Source: JARKQH01 sp964631605 (GTDB lineage: Bacteria > Verrucomicrobiota > Verrucomicrobiia > Limisphaerales > UBA8199). From it: DNA of 50,461 bases. Position numbers and translations under genes: made by a program. The first letter of the stretch is position 1. Each line of letters begins with the position of its first letter. The notes below the pieces were generated by a model. The model had not been told where the DNA came from. It worked only from the letters and a program-made list of their open reading frames with translations, and did no database searches. Location: NCBI GenBank assembly GCA_964631605.1, contig CAZVYG010000028.1, positions 1-50,461 on the forward strand. The letters are read 5' to 3'. Of this stretch, positions 26,605 to 36,095 are shown piece after piece.

Positions 26605-26620
26605 TACCACGAATGTGGTA
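26605..26620 (+). promoter_or_regulatory. perfect palindrome, possible NarL-type operator
   Basis: TACCAC-GAAT-GTGGTA is a perfect 16-bp palindrome in the 63-bp gap between the kinase and its regulator. It can be read as two heptamers (TACCACG and, on the other strand, TACCACA) in the 7-2-7 spacing that NarL-family proteins bind. GTGGT also occurs at 26595-26599, giving a competing hairpin with ACCAC. Autoregulation by the downstream regulator is inferred, not shown. Confidence 0.4.
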
Positions 26621-26645
26621 TGGCGTCCAAACGGCCCCATCGCTT

Positions 26646-27311
26646 ATGAGTAAGCGCAAAGTGAATCAGGCTATTCAGGTCGCCCTCGTCGAGGATGATC
26701 CGGGCGTGCGCGCCAACCTGGCCGCCATGCTGAACAGCACTCCCGGCTTCCAATGCCAGGCTGCGTACCCCGATGGCTTCTCCGCCCTCAAGCACATCCC
26801 CGCCAGCCGCCCCGATGTTGTCCTCATGGACATCAACCTCCCGGGCATGCTCGGCACCGAATGCGTCCGGCAGCTCAAAAACGTCGCCCCCGGCGTCCCC
26901 GTCCTCATGCTCACGGTTTATGACGACAGTGAGCAGATTTTCAAGTCCCTGATGGCGGGCGCCTCCGGCTACCTGCTGAAGCGCACCCCCAAGGACAAGC
27001 TGCTCGAGGCGATTCGCGAAATCAACAGTGGCGGCGCGCCAATGTCCCGCCAAATCGCCCGCCGCGTCGTCCAGTTTTTTCAGGAAATCGAGCAGATGCC
27101 CGCGGGCGCCCAAAAAACGCCCGAGCTCCAAACCCTCACGGACCGCGAAGAGCAGGTGCTTGCCCTGCTGGCCAAGGGCCATGCGTACAAGGAAATCGCC
27201 GACCTCCTGGCCATCAGCTTCGAAACCGTGCGTACCCACATCCGCAGCATCTACGAAAAACTCCACGTCCACAGCCGCACCGAGGCCGTCCTCAAATACC
27301 TGAAACGCTAG
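26646..27311 (+). CDS. NarL/FixJ-family response regulator, partner of the propeller kinase
   Basis: The ATG at 26646 gives 221 residues. The receiver has an ED acidic pair (ALVEDDPG), phospho-acceptor D62 (VVLMDINLPG), a switch Thr (MLTVYDDS) and a conserved Lys (YLLKRTPK). The C-terminal LuxR-type helix-turn-helix (LTDREEQVLALLAKGHAYKEIADLLAISFETVRTHI) binds DNA. Its position 63 bp after the propeller kinase makes it the cognate output protein, probably controlling nearby glycan-use genes such as the GH5 and DUF6807 genes. It converges on the GH5 gene. Confidence 0.93.
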   Translation: MSKRKVNQAIQVALVEDDPGVRANLAAMLNSTPGFQCQAAYPDGFSALKHIPASRPDVVLMDINLPGMLGTECVRQLKNVAPGVPVLMLTVYDDSEQIFKSLMAGASGYLLKRTPKDKLLEAIREINSGGAPMSRQIARRVVQFFQEIEQMPAGAQKTPELQTLTDREEQVLALLAKGHAYKEIADLLAISFETVRTHIRSIYEKLHVHSRTEAVLKYLKR

Positions 27312-27351
27312 CGCGCCCCTGCCGCTCTCGCGCGGGCGCCCGGCGGCCAAC

Positions 27352-28359
27352 TCAACGGTCCGCCCGCTGTGGAATCAGCGCCTTCAGGATGGGCTCGACC
27401 CAGGCGTCCTGGCGAATGTCAAACACCACGAAGTCGCTGTCGAATTGCCAGTAAGCCCAGCTCCACCCGCGCGCCTCCGCCGCCCGCGCCACCGCGGCGG
27501 TGTATCGCGCCCGGCTGGCCATTTCGCCCTTGTCGTAAGCGCCAAATTCCCCGAGAAAGATTGGCCGGTTCTGGCTTTTGGCCCACGCTGCGGCGCGGTC
27601 GAAATCCCGCTCGAGGGCCTGGCGATCCCCCTCATTGCGCGGCCAGACCACACCCGTCTTGTCCGCAAACTCCGGCGTCCACCGCGCCCCTTGATGGGTG
27701 AATTCCATCGGCTTGTAATAATGAACCGTCACAATCAGGTTCCGGTCCTCCGCCGGCAGTTGCAGCTCGGACAGCCGGTCAATCGAGTTCCAATACGCCG
27801 GGCCGATGATCACGGTCCGGGCGGGATGCTTCTCGCGGACAATCGCCAGCGCCTCCCGCAGCCACTGATTCCACAGTTCGGGCGTCAGCTTCCGGCACGG
27901 CTCGTTCAGCAATTCGAAAAACACACTGTCCGGGGCCTTTTGACAGTGACTTGAAAGCTGGCGCCAAAAGCTCAGGAACTTTTCCTTGTTCGCCTCCGGG
28001 TCGTTGCCGATCGCATTGTACTCGTGAAGGTCCAGGATCACGTTCAGGCCCGCCCCCTGCGCCCCGGCCAGAATCCAGTCCAAGGTCCCGAACCAGCTCT
28101 GCGGCAGGGTGCCATCGCTTTGGAAATGGCGGAACGGGTGGAGGTTGACGCGGATCGAGTCAAACCCCGCCTCGCGCAGTCGCTTGAAATGTTTTTCCTG
28201 GAACCGGGCCTGGTCTCTCGCGCGCCAGATCGGGTCGTACCCCAGCGCGTTCACGCCCCGCCCCAACTTGCGGTTTTGCTCAAACACATCCGCCGCGCGC
28301 GAGGCCAACACCCCCCAGACGACACTGGCTGCCAGAACTGCCATCAGAAGCTTTCTCAT
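27352..28359 (-). CDS. secreted glycoside hydrolase family 5 (cellulase-like)
   Basis: The ATG at 28359 starts a signal peptide (MRKLLMAVLAASVVWGVLA). The catalytic barrel carries the GH5 hallmarks: GVNALGYDP, GFDSIRVNLHPF, ILDLHEYNAIGND, the acid/base Glu153 in FFELLNEPC, HYYKPMEF, and the nucleophile Glu271 in IFLGEFGAYDKG. Family members cleave beta-1,4-glucans or mannans with retention. The 335-residue length is a lone catalytic domain with no carbohydrate-binding module. The neighbourhood (propeller sensor pair and DUF6807 gene) suggests a polysaccharide-degradation function. An alternative ATG lies six codons upstream. Confidence 0.9.
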   Translation of the reverse strand: MRKLLMAVLAASVVWGVLASRAADVFEQNRKLGRGVNALGYDPIWRARDQARFQEKHFKRLREAGFDSIRVNLHPFRHFQSDGTLPQSWFGTLDWILAGAQGAGLNVILDLHEYNAIGNDPEANKEKFLSFWRQLSSHCQKAPDSVFFELLNEPCRKLTPELWNQWLREALAIVREKHPARTVIIGPAYWNSIDRLSELQLPAEDRNLIVTVHYYKPMEFTHQGARWTPEFADKTGVVWPRNEGDRQALERDFDRAAAWAKSQNRPIFLGEFGAYDKGEMASRARYTAAVARAAEARGWSWAYWQFDSDFVVFDIRQDAWVEPILKALIPQRADR

Positions 28360-28625
28360 GGCGGGAGGGTGACCCATCCCGATGCCGGCGTAAAGTCTTG
28401 TTCCCGCAATCGAGTGCGCGGATTAAAGAGGACCTTGGGGCGCGCAACAAAACAACCCGGTCATTGGCCGGTTCCGTGGAGTCAAAGCCCCCGCCTTGTC
28501 ACCTCCCGATTCCGGGACATTATTGAAAAAAAGAGATTGCGAAAGTGCGTGGAAAGGCGATTTTGCAACGTCCGTATTGTGGAGCGGGCAGCGTGACGTA
28601 AAGCGATTTCCCGCCCGCCAGTGTT

Positions 28626-29609
28626 ATGAATGGTCCAATGTTGAATTCTGCTGCACGTTTCAAATCCGTTCTACCGGTGTTCTCCGCGTGTTGTTGGCTG
28701 GCCGTCGCGTTGGTGCTGGCCTCAAGCGGAACTCTTTGGGGCGCGGCCTTCCGCTTCCAGCCGGTGGACGAAAAGTCGCTCGGCCTGTGGGAGGGCGCGC
28801 AGCCGGTGCTGGTCTATAACCACGGCGTCATCCGCAAGGCGGGCGTTCCCGCCGACCGCGCCCGCAGCACCTACATCCACCCCCTTTACGGACTGGATGG
28901 CGAGGTGCTCACGGATGATTTCCCCAAAGACCATTACCATCACCGCGGTTTGTTCTGGGCGTGGCCCCATGTGAAAGTAGCCGGGAAGGAATACGATCTG
29001 TGGATGCTCAAGGGGGTGGAGCAGCGGTTTGAACGCTGGCTGCGCCAGGAGACCAACGGCCCCGCCGGCGTTCTGGCCGTTCAAAACGGCTGGTATGTCG
29101 GTGAGCGCAAAATCATGGACGAACGGGTGACCGTCACCGTGCATCCGGCAAAGCCGGATTCCCGCGCCCTTGACCTCGAGTTCGTTTGGACCCCCCTGGG
29201 CGAAGCGATCACGCTCGCCGGGGCCGAGGGCAAAAGCTATGGCGGGCTGACCCTTCGGTTCGCCCCCCGCACCAACACGGTCATTACCACCCCCCTCGGC
29301 AACGACAGCCAGGACCTCCCCATGACCCGCCTGCCGTGGGCGGACCTCACCGCGGAGTTTCCGGGCGTGCCGCAACCGAGCGGCGCCGCCATTTTCGTTC
29401 CCGAGTCGCACCCGGATTTTCCCCCCATGTGGCTCACCCGTCACTACGGCGTGCTTTGCCTCGGCTGGCCCGGGGTGGAGGCCGCGACCTTCCCCGCCGA
29501 CAAACCAATCCACTGCCAGTATCGGGTTTGGATTCATCGCGGCCGCGTTTCCGGCGACCAGCTTCGAGCGGCCTACCGCGATTACAACGGGGGTGACCCT
29601 CGCAAGTGA
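28626..29609 (+). CDS. DUF6807 / PmoA-family secreted protein
   Basis: The 327-residue protein has an N-terminal hydrophobic export segment (WLAVALVLASSGTLWGAA). A beta-rich domain follows with the family hallmarks: VYNHGVI, RSTYIHPLYGLDGEVLTDDFPKDHYHHRGLFWAW and KPIHCQYRVWIHRG. This family was annotated as methane oxygenase PmoA-like, but that name is misleading: it is common in PVC bacteria beside sugar-metabolism genes, and its role is unknown. The DHYHHRG histidines could bind a metal. No close partner gene is contiguous; it lies between GH5 (divergent) and gltB. Confidence 0.85.
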   Translation: MNGPMLNSAARFKSVLPVFSACCWLAVALVLASSGTLWGAAFRFQPVDEKSLGLWEGAQPVLVYNHGVIRKAGVPADRARSTYIHPLYGLDGEVLTDDFPKDHYHHRGLFWAWPHVKVAGKEYDLWMLKGVEQRFERWLRQETNGPAGVLAVQNGWYVGERKIMDERVTVTVHPAKPDSRALDLEFVWTPLGEAITLAGAEGKSYGGLTLRFAPRTNTVITTPLGNDSQDLPMTRLPWADLTAEFPGVPQPSGAAIFVPESHPDFPPMWLTRHYGVLCLGWPGVEAATFPADKPIHCQYRVWIHRGRVSGDQLRAAYRDYNGGDPRK

Positions 29610-29800
29610 CCGCCTGCGGGGTCTCAAACCTCCGGCTGGGGGCTGCTGCCTGGAACAGGCGGGCGCGCGCCGGCGGGAGCCCGACACGCCGGGGGCAGTG
29701 TTATGGGGCTGGGAATCAACCGCTTGCGGTTCTGCAGGCGGCCTGGGAAGGTGTAAAGTAAAATACCATCGCCCTCTCCCGTTTTTTCCCAACTCCTTCA

Positions 29801-29830
29801 TTGATTCTGCCACGGCCCTTGTTAGATAAT
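29801..29830 (+). promoter_or_regulatory. sigma70-type promoter of gltBD
   Basis: TTGATT (29801-29806) and GATAAT (29825-29830, 5/6 of consensus) are 18 bp apart. They lie in an AT-rich segment directly before gltB, giving a 5' leader of about 23 nt to the ATG at 29860. The rest of the 250-bp gap after the DUF6807 gene holds only GC-rich short hairpins (e.g. GCCTG/CAGGC at 29648-29660). Confidence 0.45.
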
Positions 29831-29859
29831 ATTGCAATTTGGTTTAAGCTATCTTGCAG

Positions 29860-32800
29860 ATGAGCAAACGCGCTAACAGTCAACGCCCGGCAGGCCGGCG
29901 CCCGCTCCCCGGGTTGCCGCCCAAACAAGGCTTGTACGACCCGCACTACGAGCATGACTCCTGCGGCGTCGGATTTGTGGTCAACGTCAAGGGCCGGAAG
30001 TCGCACGCGATCGTCCGCGATGCGCTCACCATCCTGATCAACTTGCGGCATCGCGGCGCTTGCGGATGCGAAAACAACACAGGGGATGGGGCGGGCATTC
30101 TGGTGCAGATGCCGCATGAGTTCCTGCAGCAGGCGTGTGATGAGGCGCGTATTCGCCTCCCGGCCCCGAGGGAATATGGGTGCGGCCTGGTTTTCCTGCC
30201 GCCGGACTCCGCCCAGCGACGGCGTTGCGAGGCGGAGTTCGAGCGCATTGTTCGTGAGGAAGGCCAGACCCTCCTGGGCTGGCGCAATCTCCCCACCAAC
30301 AACGGCACCCTCGGGGAGACCGCCAGGGCGGGAGAGCCTTTCATCCGCCAGGTCTTTATCGGCCGCGACCCGAAGATTACCGAGGATCTTGCCTTCGAGC
30401 GAAAGCTCTACGTGATCCGCCGGCGCGCGGAAAACTCGATTCGCTATGGGCACCTCGAGTATGGCCGCTGGTTTTATATCCCCAGCCTTTCACACCGGAC
30501 GCTGGTTTACAAAGGCATGCTGATGGCGGAGCAGTTGGGGCCTTATTTTCCGGAACTGGAAGACCCGCTGATGCAGAGCGCGCTGGCGCTGGTCCATTCC
30601 CGCTTCAGCACCAACACTTTTCCAAGCTGGGACCGCGCCCATCCCTACCGGTTCATCGCCCACAACGGGGAAATCAACACCCTCCGCGGCAACATCAACT
30701 GGATTCATGCCCGCCAGGCCCTCTTCCAGTCCAGGCTCTTTGGCGACGACCTCCACCGCGTCCTGCCCGTCATTTGCCCGGACGGGAGCGACTCGGCCAT
30801 GTTCGACAACTGCCTCGAGATGCTGGTGCTGAGCGGCCGGAGCCTGCCGCACGCGATCATGATGATGATTCCGGAGCCATGGCAGCATCACGAGTCCATG
30901 AGCGACACGAAGAAGGCCTTCTATGAGTTTCACCGGTTCCTGATGGAGCCGTGGGATGGCCCGGCCTCGATCTCGTTCACGGACGGCATCCGGATCGGCG
31001 CGGTGCTCGACCGCAACGGCCTGCGCCCCTCGCGGTATTATGTCACCAAGGATGACACTCTGGTGCTGGCGTCGGAGGTCGGCGTGCTGGACATTCCGGC
31101 CGAGAATATCCAGGCCAAAGGCCGGCTCCAGCCCGGCCGCATGCTGCTGGTGGATACCGAGCAAGGCCGGATTGTCTCCGACGAGGAGATCAAGCACCAG
31201 ATTGCCTCGGAAAAGCCTTATCGCCAGTGGTTGAACCAGCATGTGGTTCCGATCGAGGACCTCCCGGAAGCCGCGACGGTTCCCGCCCCTGACCGCGAGA
31301 GCCTGATTCGTCAGCAGCGGGCGTTTGGCTACACGTTCGAGGACCAGCGGTTCATCCTCATGCCGATGGCGACCGAGGGCGTCGAGCCCCTGGGGTCCAT
31401 GGGGACGGATACCCCGCTGGCCGTGCTGTCCAACAAGCCGCAGTTGTTGTTCAACTATTTCAAGCAGCTTTTCGCCCAGGTCACCAACCCGCCCATTGAT
31501 TACCTGCGCGAGGCGATTGTCACCTCCACCGAAACCGCCCTGGGCAGCGAAGGCAACCTGCTGGAGCCGACCCCTGAAAGCTGCCGGTTCGTCAAGTTCG
31601 AGACGCCCATTCTGCCCAACGAGGAGCTGGCGCAGATCAAGTCCATTCAGCGCCCCGGATTCAAGGCCGTCGTGCTGCCGATCCTCTTCCCCGTGGCGGC
31701 CGACGGCCCGGGCCTCGAGCAGGCCATGGACGAGCTTTACCGCCAGGCCGATGAGGCCATCGCCCAGGGCGCCAACATTCTCATCATGTCCGACCGCGGC
31801 CTGGACCGGGAGCGGGCTCCGATCCCCTCGCTGCTGGCGGTGGCCGGCCTGCATCATCACTTGATCCGCGCGGGCACGCGCACGCGGGCGAGCCTGGTGC
31901 TCGAGTCCGGCGAACCGCGCGAGGTGCACCATTTCGCCCTGCTGATCGGGTATGGGGTGAGCGCGATCAACCCTTATCTGGCGTTCGACACGCTCGATGA
32001 CCTGATCCGGGAAGGGTTGCTGGAGAATCTGTCGCGCGAGAAAGCCTTCAAGAACTACATCAAGGCCGCCGTGAAAGGCATCCTGAAGGTGGCATCGAAG
32101 ATGGGGATTTCCACGATTCAAAGCTATCGTGGCGCCCAGATTTTCGAAGCGATTGGCTTGAATTCCGCGCTGGTGGAAAAGTATTTCACCTGGACCGCCT
32201 CGCGCATCGAGGGCATTGGGATCAAGGAAGTGGCCCGCGAGGTCATTCTGCGGCATCAAGCGGCGTATGCCCCGCGCCAGGACAACGGCCAGGTGCTCGA
32301 GCCCGGCGGCCAGTATCAATGGCGTCACGATGGGGAGTATCACCTCTTCAATCCCGTCACCATTCACCAGTTGCAGGAGGCGGTCCGCACCGGCGACTAC
32401 CAGATTTTCAAGAAGTACTCGCAGGCGGTCAATGACCAGGCGCGGAATCTGTGCACGTTGCGCGGCCTGTTTGAATTGCGCCTCGCTCCCAAACCGATCC
32501 CGCTGGAGGAAGTCGAACCGGTGGAAAGCATCATGCGCCGCTTCAAGTCCGGCGCGATGAGTTACGGCTCGATCAGCCGCGAAGCCCACGAAACGCTCGC
32601 CATTGCCATGAACCGCATCGGCGGCAAGAGCAACACCGGCGAAGGGGGAGAGGACCCCGAGCGCTTCCTGCCCCTGCCCAACGGCGACTCGCGCAACAGC
32701 GCCATCAAGCAGGTCGCCTCCGGCCGGTTCGGCGTCACCAGCCATTACCTGGTCAACGCCCAGGAACTGCAGATCAAAATGGCCCAGGGCGCCAAGCCGG

Positions 32801-34497
32801 GCGAAGGCGGCCAGTTGCCCGGACACAAGGTGTATCCCTGGATCGCCCGGACGCGCCACTCGACGCCGGGCGTCGGCCTGATTTCGCCGCCGCCGCATCA
32901 CGATATTTACTCGATCGAAGATCTTGCCGAGCTGATACACGATCTCAAGAACGCCAATCATGAGGCGCGGATCAGCGTCAAATTGGTGGCCGAGGTCGGA
33001 GTCGGCACCATCGCCGCCGGGGTGGCCAAGGCCCATGCCGACGTGGTGCTCATCAGCGGGCATGACGGCGGGACAGGCGCCTCGCCGCTGACCGCGATCA
33101 AACACGCCGGCGTGCCGTGGGAGCTGGGCCTGGCCGAGACCCACCAGACCCTGCTGTTGAACAATCTTCGGGGCCGCATCGCCGTCGAGGCCGACGGCCA
33201 GTTGAAGACCGGGCGCGACGTCATCATCGCCGCCCTGCTGGGCGCCGAAGAGTTCGGCTTTGCCACCGCGCCGCTGGTTTCGATGGGCTGCATCATGATG
33301 CGGGCCTGCCACAAGAACACCTGCCCGGTGGGCGTGGCCACGCAGGACCCCGAGCTGCGCAAATATTTTCAGGGCAAACCCGAGCACGTGGTGAATTTCA
33401 TGCGGTTCATCGCGCAGGAAGTGCGCGAGATCATGGCGCAACTGGGCGTGCGCACGCTCAACAACCTGATTGGGCGCAGCGACAAGCTCGAGATGAAACG
33501 CGCCCTCGAGCATTGGAAGGCGCGGGGCCTGGATTTCTCCAGCATCTTCCATCAACCCGAAGTGTCGCCGTTTGTGAAGCGCTTCGCCCAGGACCTCCAG
33601 GACCATGAGCTGGACAAAACCCTCGACCGGCAGATGCTCCTGCGCCTGTGCGAGCCGGCCTTGGCGCGCCGCGAGCCCGTCCGCGCCACCATCCCGATTC
33701 GCAACTCGAACCGGGTGGTGGGCACCATGTTGGGCAGCGAAGTCAGCCGCCGTTACCATGCCGAGGGCCTGCCCGACGACACGATTCATTTGCACTTCAA
33801 GGGCTCGGCGGGCCAGAGTTTCGGCGCGTTCATGCCCCGGGGCATCACCTTCGAGCTGGAGGGTGACGCCAACGACTATTTCGGCAAGGGGCTGTCCGGC
33901 GCCCGCCTGATGGTTTATCCGCCGCGCGGCTCGACCTTTGCCGCCGAGGAGAACATCATCATCGGCAACGTCGCCCTCTACGGCGCCACCAGCGGCGAGG
34001 CTTTCATTCGCGGCGTGGCGGGCGAGCGGTTTGCAGTGCGCAATTCCGGCGCCACCGCCGTCGTCGAGGGCATCGGGGATCATGGCTGCGAATATATGAC
34101 CGGCGGCCGCGTGGCCATCCTCGGTCACACCGGCCGCAATTTCGCCGCCGGGATGTCCGGCGGCGTGGCCTACGTGCTGGACCTCGAGGGGGATTTTGCC
34201 CAACGCTGCAACTTGGAAATGGTCACGCTTAACCCGGTCACGGATCCGGACGATGTGGCCGAGCTGAGACAAATGATCCAGGCGCACCGGGAGCGCACCG
34301 GGAGTTTGCGGGCCGCCGCCATTCTGGATGGTTGGGAGCAGCACCTGGCCAAATTCATCAAAGTGCTGCCCAAGGATTATGCCCGCGTCCTGGCCGCCAC
34401 GCGCAAGGTGCGCGAGTCCGGCTTGAGCGGCGAGGAAGCCGTCATGGCGGCGTTCCTGGAGAACACCCGCGATGCCGCGCGCGTGGGCGGCGGCTAA
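29860..34497 (+). CDS. gltB: glutamate synthase large subunit
   Basis: The protein has the full GOGAT plan: an N-terminal class II glutaminase whose nucleophile would be Cys35 (YEHDSCGVGF) after propeptide removal; a central domain; an FMN-binding synthase domain (SYGSISREAHE, GGKSNTGEGGED, HDGGTGASPLTAIKHAG); a 3Fe-4S cluster with Cys1144, Cys1150 and Cys1155 (GCIMMRACHKNTCPVG); and a C-terminal GXGXG beta-helix. It releases ammonia from glutamine and reductively aminates 2-oxoglutarate, using electrons delivered by the small subunit. The start is the ATG at 29860; a TTG two codons earlier is possible. gltD follows 56 bp later. Confidence 0.97.
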   Translation: MSKRANSQRPAGRRPLPGLPPKQGLYDPHYEHDSCGVGFVVNVKGRKSHAIVRDALTILINLRHRGACGCENNTGDGAGILVQMPHEFLQQACDEARIRLPAPREYGCGLVFLPPDSAQRRRCEAEFERIVREEGQTLLGWRNLPTNNGTLGETARAGEPFIRQVFIGRDPKITEDLAFERKLYVIRRRAENSIRYGHLEYGRWFYIPSLSHRTLVYKGMLMAEQLGPYFPELEDPLMQSALALVHSRFSTNTFPSWDRAHPYRFIAHNGEINTLRGNINWIHARQALFQSRLFGDDLHRVLPVICPDGSDSAMFDNCLEMLVLSGRSLPHAIMMMIPEPWQHHESMSDTKKAFYEFHRFLMEPWDGPASISFTDGIRIGAVLDRNGLRPSRYYVTKDDTLVLASEVGVLDIPAENIQAKGRLQPGRMLLVDTEQGRIVSDEEIKHQIASEKPYRQWLNQHVVPIEDLPEAATVPAPDRESLIRQQRAFGYTFEDQRFILMPMATEGVEPLGSMGTDTPLAVLSNKPQLLFNYFKQLFAQVTNPPIDYLREAIVTSTETALGSEGNLLEPTPESCRFVKFETPILPNEELAQIKSIQRPGFKAVVLPILFPVAADGPGLEQAMDELYRQADEAIAQGANILIMSDRGLDRERAPIPSLLAVAGLHHHLIRAGTRTRASLVLESGEPREVHHFALLIGYGVSAINPYLAFDTLDDLIREGLLENLSREKAFKNYIKAAVKGILKVASKMGISTIQSYRGAQIFEAIGLNSALVEKYFTWTASRIEGIGIKEVAREVILRHQAAYAPRQDNGQVLEPGGQYQWRHDGEYHLFNPVTIHQLQEAVRTGDYQIFKKYSQAVNDQARNLCTLRGLFELRLAPKPIPLEEVEPVESIMRRFKSGAMSYGSISREAHETLAIAMNRIGGKSNTGEGGEDPERFLPLPNGDSRNSAIKQVASGRFGVTSHYLVNAQELQIKMAQGAKPGEGGQLPGHKVYPWIARTRHSTPGVGLISPPPHHDIYSIEDLAELIHDLKNANHEARISVKLVAEVGVGTIAAGVAKAHADVVLISGHDGGTGASPLTAIKHAGVPWELGLAETHQTLLLNNLRGRIAVEADGQLKTGRDVIIAALLGAEEFGFATAPLVSMGCIMMRACHKNTCPVGVATQDPELRKYFQGKPEHVVNFMRFIAQEVREIMAQLGVRTLNNLIGRSDKLEMKRALEHWKARGLDFSSIFHQPEVSPFVKRFAQDLQDHELDKTLDRQMLLRLCEPALARREPVRATIPIRNSNRVVGTMLGSEVSRRYHAEGLPDDTIHLHFKGSAGQSFGAFMPRGITFELEGDANDYFGKGLSGARLMVYPPRGSTFAAEENIIIGNVALYGATSGEAFIRGVAGERFAVRNSGATAVVEGIGDHGCEYMTGGRVAILGHTGRNFAAGMSGGVAYVLDLEGDFAQRCNLEMVTLNPVTDPDDVAELRQMIQAHRERTGSLRAAAILDGWEQHLAKFIKVLPKDYARVLAATRKVRESGLSGEEAVMAAFLENTRDAARVGGG

Positions 34498-34553
34498 CCC
34501 GTTCGCCGCCATGGTTCAAGTGCTTTCAGCCTGTTCATCTGACTAATTCACCC

Positions 34554-36038
34554 ATGGGAAAACCGACAGGATTCATCGAGTTCAAACGCGAATTGCCGCC
34601 GGAACTGGCGCCCTTGCAGCGCATCCGCAACTGGGACGAATTCCATCTCCCGTTCGACGAGCCGAAACTTCGCGCCCAGGGCGCCCGGTGCATGGATTGC
34701 GGCACGCCGTTCTGTCACACCGGCCATGTGATCGCGGGGGCGGCTTCCGGCTGCCCGATCAACAATCTCATTCCGGAGTGGAATGATCTGGTGTACCGCG
34801 GCAAATGGCAGGAAGCGCTCCAGCGCCTTCACAAGACCAACAACTTCCCGGAGTTCACCGGCCGCGTGTGTCCGGCGCCCTGTGAAGGCGCCTGCGTGCT
34901 GGGCATCATCCAGCCGCCCGTGACGATCAAGAGCATCGAGTGCGCCATCGCCGATCGTGGATGGGAGGAAGGCTGGATTGTCCCGCACCCGCCGGGCCGC
35001 CGCACCGGCAAACGGGTCGCCATTGTCGGATCCGGCCCCGCCGGTTTGTCCTGCGCCGCCCAACTGAACCGGGTGGGGCACGAGGTGACCGTTTTCGAGC
35101 GGGCGGACCGTGTCGGCGGCCTGCTGATGTACGGCATCCCCAACATGAAGCTCGACAAACGGGTGGTGCAGCGCCGCGTGGATTTGCTGGCCTCCGAAGG
35201 CGTGCGGTTCATCACCCGCTGCGAAGTAGGCAGGGACCTGCCCGCCGGCAAACTGCTCGAGGATTACGATGCGGCGGTGTTATGCGGTGGGGCGACCAAA
35301 CCGCGCGATCTGCCGGTGGAAGGGCGCAATCTCAAGGGCATCCATTTCGCCATGGAGTTCCTGACCGCCAATACCAAAAGCCTGCTGGACTCCAAACACC
35401 AAAACGGCGATTACCTCAGCGCCGCGGGCAAAGACGTCATCGTCGTGGGCGGCGGCGACACCGGGACGGATTGCGTCGGCACCTCCCTCCGCCACGGCTG
35501 CAACAGCGTCCTTCAACTTGAAATTCTGCCCAAACCCCCGGAGTCGCGTCCCCCGGACAATCCCTGGCCGCAGTGGCCGCGCGTTTTTCGCGTGGATTAC
35601 GGGCAGGAAGAGGCCGCTGCCCGTTTCGGCGAGGACCCGCGCCGCTACCGCGTGACGGTGGTGCGCTTTATCGGCGACGAGCATGGCCATGTCAAAGGCG
35701 TCCGCACCGTGGTGGTGGATTGGAAAAAGGACGCCCAAGGCCGACCCGTTCCCGTGCCGGTGCCCGGCACGGAGCAGACTTTGCCCGCGCAATTGGTTCT
35801 GCTGGCGATGGGCTTTTTGGGACCGGAGGACACTTTGTTGGACCAGCTCGAGATCGAACGCGACCCGCGCTCGAATGCCCGCGCCGATTATGGCGCGTTT
35901 GCCACGAGCCGTCCGGGCGTCTTCGCCGCCGGCGACATGCGCCGCGGCCAGAGCCTGGTGGTGTGGGCCATCAACGAAGGCCGGGGCGCCGCCCGCGAGT
36001 GCGACCGCTATCTCATGGGCGAAACGGCCTTGCCCTGA
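34554..36038 (+). CDS. gltD: glutamate synthase small subunit
   Basis: The ATG at 34554 (MGKPTGFIEFKRE) matches the canonical GltD start. Cysteine motifs for two 4Fe-4S clusters are present (ARCMDCGTPFCHTG, CPINNLIPEW, GRVCPAPCEGACVLGI). An FAD site (VAIVGSGPAGLSCAAQL; DRVGGLLMYGIPNMKLDK) and an NAD(P)H site (DVIVVGGGDTGTDCVGTSLR) follow, and the C-terminal GVFAAGDMRRGQSLVVWAI binds flavin. It takes NADPH electrons and passes them to the large subunit. Length (494) is normal. It shares the gltB transcript and converges on gdhA. Confidence 0.97.
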   Translation: MGKPTGFIEFKRELPPELAPLQRIRNWDEFHLPFDEPKLRAQGARCMDCGTPFCHTGHVIAGAASGCPINNLIPEWNDLVYRGKWQEALQRLHKTNNFPEFTGRVCPAPCEGACVLGIIQPPVTIKSIECAIADRGWEEGWIVPHPPGRRTGKRVAIVGSGPAGLSCAAQLNRVGHEVTVFERADRVGGLLMYGIPNMKLDKRVVQRRVDLLASEGVRFITRCEVGRDLPAGKLLEDYDAAVLCGGATKPRDLPVEGRNLKGIHFAMEFLTANTKSLLDSKHQNGDYLSAAGKDVIVVGGGDTGTDCVGTSLRHGCNSVLQLEILPKPPESRPPDNPWPQWPRVFRVDYGQEEAAARFGEDPRRYRVTVVRFIGDEHGHVKGVRTVVVDWKKDAQGRPVPVPVPGTEQTLPAQLVLLAMGFLGPEDTLLDQLEIERDPRSNARADYGAFATSRPGVFAAGDMRRGQSLVVWAINEGRGAARECDRYLMGETALP

Positions 36039-36095
36039 CCCTTTTCCGGACCAAGTCAAGGCCGTCGAAGTTCTGATTGAAGCCGGCGCGGTCGC

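Noticed and set aside
28360..28625. Possible tRNA or riboswitch upstream of the DUF6807 gene
   Set aside because: No cloverleaf, anticodon arm or known riboswitch core could be found; only short GC-rich hairpins are present.
30490..34512. Very long open frame antisense to gltB (about 1340 codons)
   Set aside because: The plus strand encodes unmistakable glutamate synthase with all cofactor motifs; long antisense frames are a normal effect of GC-rich codon bias.
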